Below are positions 36,896-43,266 of a stretch of DNA of 43,266 bases, piece after piece. The stretch comes from Ophryocystis elektroscirrha (Eukaryota; Apicomplexa; Conoidasida; Neogregarinorida; Ophryocystidae). Location of the stretch: contig JAQIFP010000029.1 of assembly GCA_030141585.1 (NCBI GenBank), positions 7,925 through 51,190 on the forward strand. Reading direction: 5' to 3'. A model generated the notes under the pieces. That model did not search any database. It was not told where the DNA came from and worked only from the letters and a program-made list of their open reading frames with translations. Position 1 is the first letter of the stretch. Each line of letters opens with the position of its first letter. Both the position numbers and the translations under genes were made by a program.

Positions 36896-37681
36896 GTCAA
36901 ATATACTATTTTTAAAAGTAATTTTCTAAATTATTGCGCAAAATTTTATACATAAAAAAATTTAGTATATGTGTTACAAGTTATGTTCATGTTTTATGTT
37001 TAAGTATGCAATATATCATTTTCGAAGATGCTGTAATTTTTCTTTGATAGTATTCGATATAGGTCAAAATTTAAATTTACACGATAAACTGATAATAACT
37101 TTTCTACATGTATAATTTATGAATTGTTGAATTTTAATGAATAAAGAATATATTATTTTTATTATCTTGTCTGTATATTATGAGAAATTAAAGAAAAATC
37201 CAGGTTAATTTTATAAATAAATCTTCATAATTGTCAAAGTATAACAAATATTTAACGTTATTGCGTAAATTTAATATTTAATTCCATTTTACATAAATTC
37301 ACTTTTAATAAAAAATATTTTCAGTATCAATTATCATAAAACAAACATTTAATTAAGTATTTAAAAATTACATTTCTACATATAAAAAAAAAAAAATAAA
37401 TGCACTGTTGATATTAATACAGTGATTTTTGATAACGACCAAAGATACACACCTTTCTAGCTTTGAATATATTATACAGTCAATAATCAACAAAAGCTCA
37501 TTTATTAGCTAAAATGTGTTCAATATATAAATTAGTCAGAAATTCTTATAATTATTTGTGTGTATTACAATTTGAATAAAAACTAAAATTATGTGTTTAT
37601 TAATAAAAATATATTAGAGAAATTTAATAATGTCACTTACTGCTTGCTTCATACAAAAGGCACGCATAAAAATTTAGGAAT
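36769..37681. other. divergent intergenic region
   Basis: About 910 very AT-rich bases before the La gene, including a TA microsatellite. No convincing exon is seen. Confidence 0.5.
36857..36892. repeat. (TA)n microsatellite
   Basis: About 35 bases of TA repeats upstream of the small minus-strand frame. Confidence 0.9.
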
Positions 37682-39732
37682 ATGTCCGACGAAATTATAG
37701 AAAAAAAAAGACTTCAAGAGAATGAAAATGTTCAATCAAAAAAGCCAAAAGTCGAAGCTTCAATTCACGAAAAAATAAAAAAACAAATTGAATATTATTT
37801 AAGTGACGAAAATTTGAGTCGAGATAAATTTTTCCATACAAAATTATCTGAACATCCTGAAGTACTATTAATTACAATTTTATAATATTTTTAATTCTTT
37901 ATAGCTTATATGAAAGTGCTATCACTCAAACATGCGGATTGTACTCATTAAATATATTTAATACATGTACATGTAGTTATTATATAGAATTACATATATT
38001 GTGCATATTTACAATATTTCGAAACTATTTACAATATTTCGAAATAATAATATATTGATTTAAAGTTGAATTTTAAGTATGCATAAATAATTATATTTTA
38101 TATAACTCACACATACATACAATTATCATTTTTTAATAATATTTTTTGAAAATAATTTAATAGGATGCTTTTTATATAACATTATTAGTTTTATATTACT
38201 CTCACGTATAAAATTTAGATTAATATTCAATTATACATTTTTTCCTGTATAATGAAATAATCGTACTAATTGTTTATGGTATTAGAATTGGATGAGTTTT
38301 AAGCATATCACATCCTGTAAAAAAATTCAAGATTTCAACGTTGAAGAATCAGTAATACTAGAAGCAATTAAAGACTCCACTGAAGTGGATATAAAAAAAA
38401 CTGATGAAGTAATTGTGTTTTTATTCAATTACAATATTTTTTTTTATAGGAAATGCTTATTAAGAGACGTAAACCATTACCAATATTTATAGGAAAATTG
38501 TCTAAAGAAGATCAAAAACTGGAAAAGAAGTTACCCCAGTCTGAAGTTTCAATTCACAATGTTGGGTATGTGACATTTAGCTTAGTATGGTTTTTTTAGA
38601 TATTGGTTAAAATGTTCAAATATCCCTGAAGGCGTTACATGGGCAGATATAAAAAATAACTTAAATAATTTGATTAAGCCAAAATTGGTAAAAAATTTTT
38701 TTGTATTTACGAATAAATGTATATATAGCTCAGATAATTGATTAACATAAAAAAAAAAATTAAACCTTGACTAATTATATTAACTTAGCAAAATAAACTA
38801 TCAAATTAAATTAATTTGATAAAATTTATTCTGAATCATTGGGTAAATTATTATTAGAAAAATATTTGTTAATTTAAATTAAGCTTATTATAATTGTTTC
38901 TGTGAGTGCAAATTTAAACTTAAATGTTAAAATTATATAACAGAATAAGATTCTATAATTCTATTCGATTTATTTTTTATTACTATGTAGGGTAATGTAA
39001 AACATGTCAGCAATATAGAAAATAACGTTTCATACATCTGGGTGAAATCCTTTGAAAATGATTTTGAGTTTTTTTCTGGCCTGAAAAAATTACAAATTAA
39101 TGAAAATGAAGTGCCTATTGAAATATTAAATGATTTGGAAACAGCTAGAAAAGCAATCAAAAACTTACCTAAAGTTGTAGACAGGCAACGAGATAAATGC
39201 TTGACAAAGGCCAAGGTAAATGTGGTATAATTGATGCTTTACATTTTTTTGAAGTGAATAGTTACACATTATAAAAAATATACAAGAGAATAGGAACATT
39301 TTAACTTAGAATTTTTTGTAGTTTGATTTATTACATCAACCAATTACTGTGGGGAACACTAATTTTACGTCCTTTAATCATTTAAAAAGATGTTGCCGTG
39401 AAATATTAGACAATACTAAAGTTGAAGAATTTTTACCAGAAAGTTCCTTTGAAATTGTAAATTAATCCAATTATTTTTTGAAAATTTTAGATCAAAAAAA
39501 TATTGGAATATCACCCAAATGCAGAGAAAAAATTGAAAGACTTGGATAAAATTAAAGTTGGACTACGAAATGATATGAATTTACCTAAACCGCCAAAATG
39601 TTTTTTTGTTGTACGAAAAGATGGAACTTATGAGGTATTATTTTTAACAATAATTAAAAATTTTAGGATGTATCTATTGTAAAATGTTTTGATAGAATTC
39701 GACAAATTATTCCATTCCCTAAAAAACTTTAG
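37682..39732 (+). CDS. La-type RNA-binding protein with C-terminal DUF3223-like domain
   Basis: Eight exons (37682-37861, 38286-38408, 38450-38565, 38600-38687, 38991-39215, 39322-39456, 39491-39634, 39667-39732) give 358 residues. The La motif begins near residue 28: KIKKQIEYYLSDENLSRDKF, then HPENWMSFKHITSCKKIQDF and SVILEAIKDSTEVDI. A region with RRM-like features follows (GYWLKCSNIPEGVTWADIKN, then GNVKHVSNIENNVSYIWVKS). The C-terminus has VEEFLPESSFEIIKKILEYH, IKVGLRNDMNLP and KCFFVVRKDGTYEDVSIVKC, which match the DUF3223 (DCL-like) pattern of HP..K and CFxVxRxDG..xDxSxxKC. La proteins bind the 3' UUU-OH ends of RNA polymerase III transcripts and protect them; the DUF3223-like end may add RNA contacts, as inferred from its presence in plastid RNA-processing DCL proteins. 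Introns are 424, 41, 34, 303, 106, 34 and 32 bases. Confidence 0.88.
38008..38045. repeat. short direct repeat, two copies
   Basis: Two adjacent near-perfect copies of a roughly 20-base unit (TTTACAATATTTCGAAACTA, the second cut short) in intron 1 of the La gene. The unit contains the palindrome TTCGAA. Function unknown; probably a local duplication. Confidence 0.7.
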
Positions 39733-39872
39733 AATAAAAAAATTTAGTAGAATGCTGTAGTATTCGCCTAATGAAAAAGTCTAAGCAGAAATTAATTTTT
39801 TTTGTTAGGTGCAATTCTAAAGTTCGAGGCAATTTTGTTTTTTAGGCGGTAGTTAAAGTTCTCTACATAATT

Positions 39873-40754
39873 ATGATCAAATATTTTTTTTTTATCGTAC
39901 TAAATTTTATTAGTTTAAACTGCATAATATGGTTTAATCCTAATCCCAAAGTCTTTATCGACGGAAATTTTATAACAACTTCATCTAATGCAAACCACTC
40001 AAATATAATAGTTAGTACTGACGAATTTGTTTCTGGGGAGTTCGATGCTGAAGTATTATACGCAACATATGTCGCAGTAGGTTTAGTTCATTATAGAAAT
40101 GAAGGAGGTAAAATGAGAACAGATACATACAATCCATATAAAATAATTTCACCTGATGAAGTTAAAAGATTGTTTATAAAAGTTGAAACCACTGGTTCTA
40201 ATTATCAATGTACATTTGCCACACCTAATGCAAAAACTGTGATCAGTTTTCCAAAAACAGTTTCCTCAGTGGTGAACTTATATGTCGAAACAAGAGGATT
40301 TAATATTTTAAAAATAACTCAAATTAGAAGGACCTTGGAAAATATTGATAATCAAGCGAAAGTAGCAGAGTTTAATGGTTTGTGGGCTTTTCCTCAAACT
40401 ATATCATGCACGGAGTCAACTTCTTTACAAGACTTTTACAAACAAACTTTTGCTGTTTTGTCTGACTCCAAAATAAAACCTATGGTTGAAATTACAGATG
40501 TTTGGCTCGGTAGCTCATACAGAATTACAACAAAAATAATCCTTGGAGAAAATAGCCATACATTGAATCATAGATATATTCCTGAAAACGGAAAACTAAG
40601 CACTTATCGCACTGCAGATCCTCAATACCGTGAATTAACTTTATTTTCTGAGTTGCTTTATAACTCTGTATTTATATCACCTAAGTTAGTTTTGGCTAAT
40701 CAGTTTTATGTTATATATAGCGACTGTACTTTGGTTTTAAAAAGAATTCAGTAA
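39873..40754 (+). CDS. secreted orphan protein, 293 residues
   Basis: Single intronless frame from ATG 39873. The N-terminus (MIKYFFFIVLNFISLNCI) is a strong signal peptide. The mature part is about 275 residues, rich in beta-forming and aromatic residues, with only two cysteine pairs at most (about residues 112, 188 and 284 are Cys). Segments include FVSGEFDAEVLYATYVAVGL, KVETTGSNYQCTFATPNAK and MVEITDVWLGSSYRITTKII. There is no second membrane helix and no obvious GPI signal, so a soluble secreted or vacuolar protein is likely. I do not recognise a family. It lies 140 bases downstream of the La gene on the same strand and converges with PP4R3 with 67 bases between stops. The lack of introns is unusual in this window. 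Confidence 0.85.
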   Translation: MIKYFFFIVLNFISLNCIIWFNPNPKVFIDGNFITTSSNANHSNIIVSTDEFVSGEFDAEVLYATYVAVGLVHYRNEGGKMRTDTYNPYKIISPDEVKRLFIKVETTGSNYQCTFATPNAKTVISFPKTVSSVVNLYVETRGFNILKITQIRRTLENIDNQAKVAEFNGLWAFPQTISCTESTSLQDFYKQTFAVLSDSKIKPMVEITDVWLGSSYRITTKIILGENSHTLNHRYIPENGKLSTYRTADPQYRELTLFSELLYNSVFISPKLVLANQFYVIYSDCTLVLKRIQ

Positions 40755-40821
40755 AATTTCAATTTTTATAATTTTTTTGATGAACATTGTTATACAATTT
40801 TAAAGAAAAATTTACATTCAA

Positions 40822-43266
40822 CTAAATTGTTTCAGACTTTTTCGGAGAAAATTTGAGTTTGAAATTGGGTCTTTCTTGGACTGTCGTATCAGATTTGACA
40901 GTGATTTCAACTAGTTTTGGATTACCATTATTAGTATTATTATTTAGCTTTGGCTTCAAAAAATCGGACACGTCTGAATCGTCTTCTTCGACAGAAGAAA
41001 TACATTTGGGCAGGTTCTTGAACGAATCAGAAGAAGCTTTAGGCGCAATTTCCGTTAGTAACATATCGTCGTCATCGCTGTCAAAATATGCATCTTGCAT
41101 TTCTCTATCGAGTTCCTGAACAAACATAGGTCACTTTAATTTTAGTAAACAAAACGTGTACATGGGGCTATGAAGTATATTACCTCTGCTGAAAGTCGAG
41201 TAATTTGTTTATGGGAAGTACTTTGTTGAGGAATGAACCTATTTTTAGTGACATTATTTGCACTGTCCGACTGTCGATTATTGTCTTCATCATCACTGAG
41301 GTAGTTCTTCCAGTAATCACTTTGTTTGGAAAGATTAGCTTGTTCTGAATGTTCAATATACTGGATTTTAAATTCTTCGAATAAATTAAACTCACAATTT
41401 TCACTGTAATAAGTCCCAATAGCTTCAACGTCTTCTCGATGTTTCTCAAATAATGACCGAAAAAGAAGACCAACAGGGGACGAACTTGTTGCGTGCATTT
41501 GCACTGCAATGAGAAAACCAAATATTACGGTTTCTAATAATGAACCTTCACTACGGCTTTTAGGAGGCAATACTTTATAACGGAGCATGTACAAAAGAGG
41601 AGTTAAAATATTTTGACGCGCGAAAGCTCGACCAAAGTAATCTGGTTGAGAAGTCAAACAAGCTCGCAAAAATTTTATAGCATATATTGATAAAAATTGA
41701 TCAAATATTGGCTCAACAGAAAGACGAATTAACCGGGTATGCAAATTTTGTTGAAGCAGCTACACAAATAAAAAATAAAATTGCAAGTATTTACAAAAAA
41801 TTACATCATAAATATATTTTCTCATACAAGTTATATTAATGTAGTATATTTATTATAATTTGATAAAATAAATAGATATATAACATAATTATGCATTTTT
41901 TAGGTATTTTTATACAAATGTAATTTATTAAAAAAAAACACACACACTTGTTATTGTTTAATAATATATTAAATTTGTGTAATTACCTTGTATTTGATAC
42001 GACAACTGTGTTTTAGGACACAAAAAGCAATTATTTCCGTAATTTGGCATTTCACAAAACTTAGTTGATTTCTAGACAGCTCGAGTATAACTTCACGCTG
42101 AGTTGGTAACAATTTACACAAGTAGTTGAATTTTCTTTTGATGTGATTCGGTTTGGGTGTGTTTAAAGGGTCAATGCCGGGAGTTTGCATACTTATATTA
42201 GAATTATTATATATAGTGGAAATGCGTTTTTTGGAAGGCGTTGGGCCTTCAATACCTCTAACTGGCGCGGATGCAGTAGGACTTCTCCCACGTCGTTTAT
42301 TATACTCAGAAGACATATATTCAAATGGGGAATCATTTACGTAACCCATGGGTCTACTGGGAGTCACAAAATCTTGATTCGGTATGGAACGTTTATGAGA
42401 TTTTGTCAACATATCATGATCGTTATTTTCATCATCTTCTTCCTCTGTTTGAATCAATTATTTAAAAAATATCTATTCGAGTGCTAATAGTAAAATATTT
42501 AATAAAAGTATATTCCAAATGTAATTAATATAATGTAAATATGATGCATATTTTGTACATGTATATATACTAATGGAGATATATACCTAAGTCTTCAAAT
42601 AGATCATCAAAAGGATTGAAAGGAGGAATGAAGTATTTTGGGTTTGAATCGTTTGCTGTGTCAATCAATTGCTGTATATTAGTGGGAGGAACTGTCATCA
42701 AAATATCGATCAAATTATCAATGATTCCACGATCATAAAATATAGACAAAAAATCATCACATTCAGGAGCTTCCATAGTTGTGGGATCCAATACTCGCCG
42801 AAATATATCGCAAAGCTGCAGAAAAGAAAAACTTAGTGGTGTTTAAACATGACTGATAAACACGAGGTACTCAAATATCATAACATTATAATTATATTAT
42901 TATGTCAAATAATATAAATCTACTTTGTCATTTGAAGCATTTATATCTAGCCAAAGGTATATATATATATATATGTATATAAATTTATTATTATAATCGA
43001 TTATTTACTTGTGAATGAACCCCTTCATTGTCACTACTGCGAAAAACGTGACATAGTGCAATCCACAAAGAAGGTGCTTCTTTATTAATGTTCTTACTAA
43101 AAAATATTAAAACCATAAAAAAATACCTCGCTTGGTTCAATATGGCGCTCCGTAATATACAGGAGCTGTACTCAGTAACATGGTGGAATATTTCAACAGC
43201 TAATTCTGGAAGTGTTTGTACACTTAACTTTTCATGACTAAGTAGTTGAGGACGATGTTTTCTTTC
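40822..43266 (-). CDS. PP4 regulatory subunit 3 (SMEK/PSY2 family), 3' part
   Basis: The gene runs off the right edge. Six exons are visible: 43127 to the edge, 43009-43096, 42587-42815, 41987-42444, 41184-41759 and 40822-41115, giving 594 residues plus missing N-terminus (which should hold the PH-like domain). Family marks are LCDIFRRVLDPTTMEAPECD followed by DFLSIFYDRGIIDNLIDIL, and the armadillo-like region with VKCQITEIIAFCVLKHSCRI, IYAIKFLRACLTSQPDYF and EEFKIQYIEH. The C-terminus is acidic (DAYFDSDDDDMLL). PP4R3 targets the protein phosphatase PP4 to substrates with short FxxP motifs, in DNA-damage recovery and the cell cycle. Between the two helical blocks lies a Pro/Ser/Arg-rich insert (about 42150-42440) that contains TPSRP, TPSKK and TPKP sites, suggesting proline-directed phosphorylation. 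Introns are 30, 193, 142, 227 and 68 bases. Confidence 0.88.

Noticed and set aside
41180..41521. Minus-strand frame of 113 residues
   Set aside because: It is in another frame over the PP4R3 exon 41184-41759, which matches the family.
1..43266. tRNA, rRNA, CRISPR, insertion sequences, operon-like ribosome binding sites
   Set aside because: None was recognised on reading both strands; spliceosomal introns and gene content mark the DNA as eukaryotic nuclear.

Overview
The window looks like nuclear DNA of an apicomplexan parasite. It is strongly AT-rich and gene-dense. Its genes are cut by many introns of only 24-41 bases, with a second class of roughly 60-780 bases. It carries an LCCL-domain secreted lectin of the CCp3/LAP1 (scavenger-receptor) type, a family known mainly from apicomplexans and their relatives, and an OST-HTH (LOTUS) protein with its associated domain. 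I cannot fix the lineage. The ultrashort introns recall piroplasms such as Babesia microti, but other lineages are possible. All exon structures were built by hand from GT..AG borders, conserved phase and family similarity; summed coding lengths divide by three in every multi-exon model completed.

Layout. 1-2783 (minus): 5' end of a COG7-like Golgi tether gene, then an alpha/beta hydrolase. 2991-5839 (minus): a 773-residue protein with a disordered N-terminal half and a beta-barrel-like C-terminal half. 6236-8824: two unrecognised convergent genes whose stops are 2 bases apart. 10017-12050 (plus): SEC13, convergent with 12122-13944 (minus), a KDEL-receptor-like seven-helix protein. 14374-15899 (minus): BuGZ/ZNF207-type zinc finger protein, divergent from 16419-18129 (plus), an ArfGAP. 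18322-19390 (minus): secreted HYR-domain protein; 19580-19972 (minus): small unknown gene. 20943-23933 (plus): KH-domain protein whose 3' end overlaps a 117-residue minus-strand gene with a 10-base first exon. 25135-28204 (plus): OST-HTH protein. 28424-36433 (minus): the large CCp3/LAP1-like gene. 36619-36768 (minus): possible 49-residue membrane protein. 37682-39732 (plus): La protein with a C-terminal DUF3223-like domain. 39873-40754 (plus): secreted orphan. 40822-43266 (minus): PP4R3, cut by the right edge.

Functional themes. Four genes within 18 kb act in the early secretory pathway (COG7, SEC13, ERD2-like, ArfGAP). Four others concern RNA handling or mitosis (KH protein, OST-HTH protein, La, BuGZ). 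Three products are secreted (HYR protein, CCp3-like protein, 39873 orphan). Nothing indicates operons or co-transcription. No tRNA, rRNA, transposon, integrase or CRISPR was seen. Gene-free stretches are AT-rich, often with (TA)n tracts.
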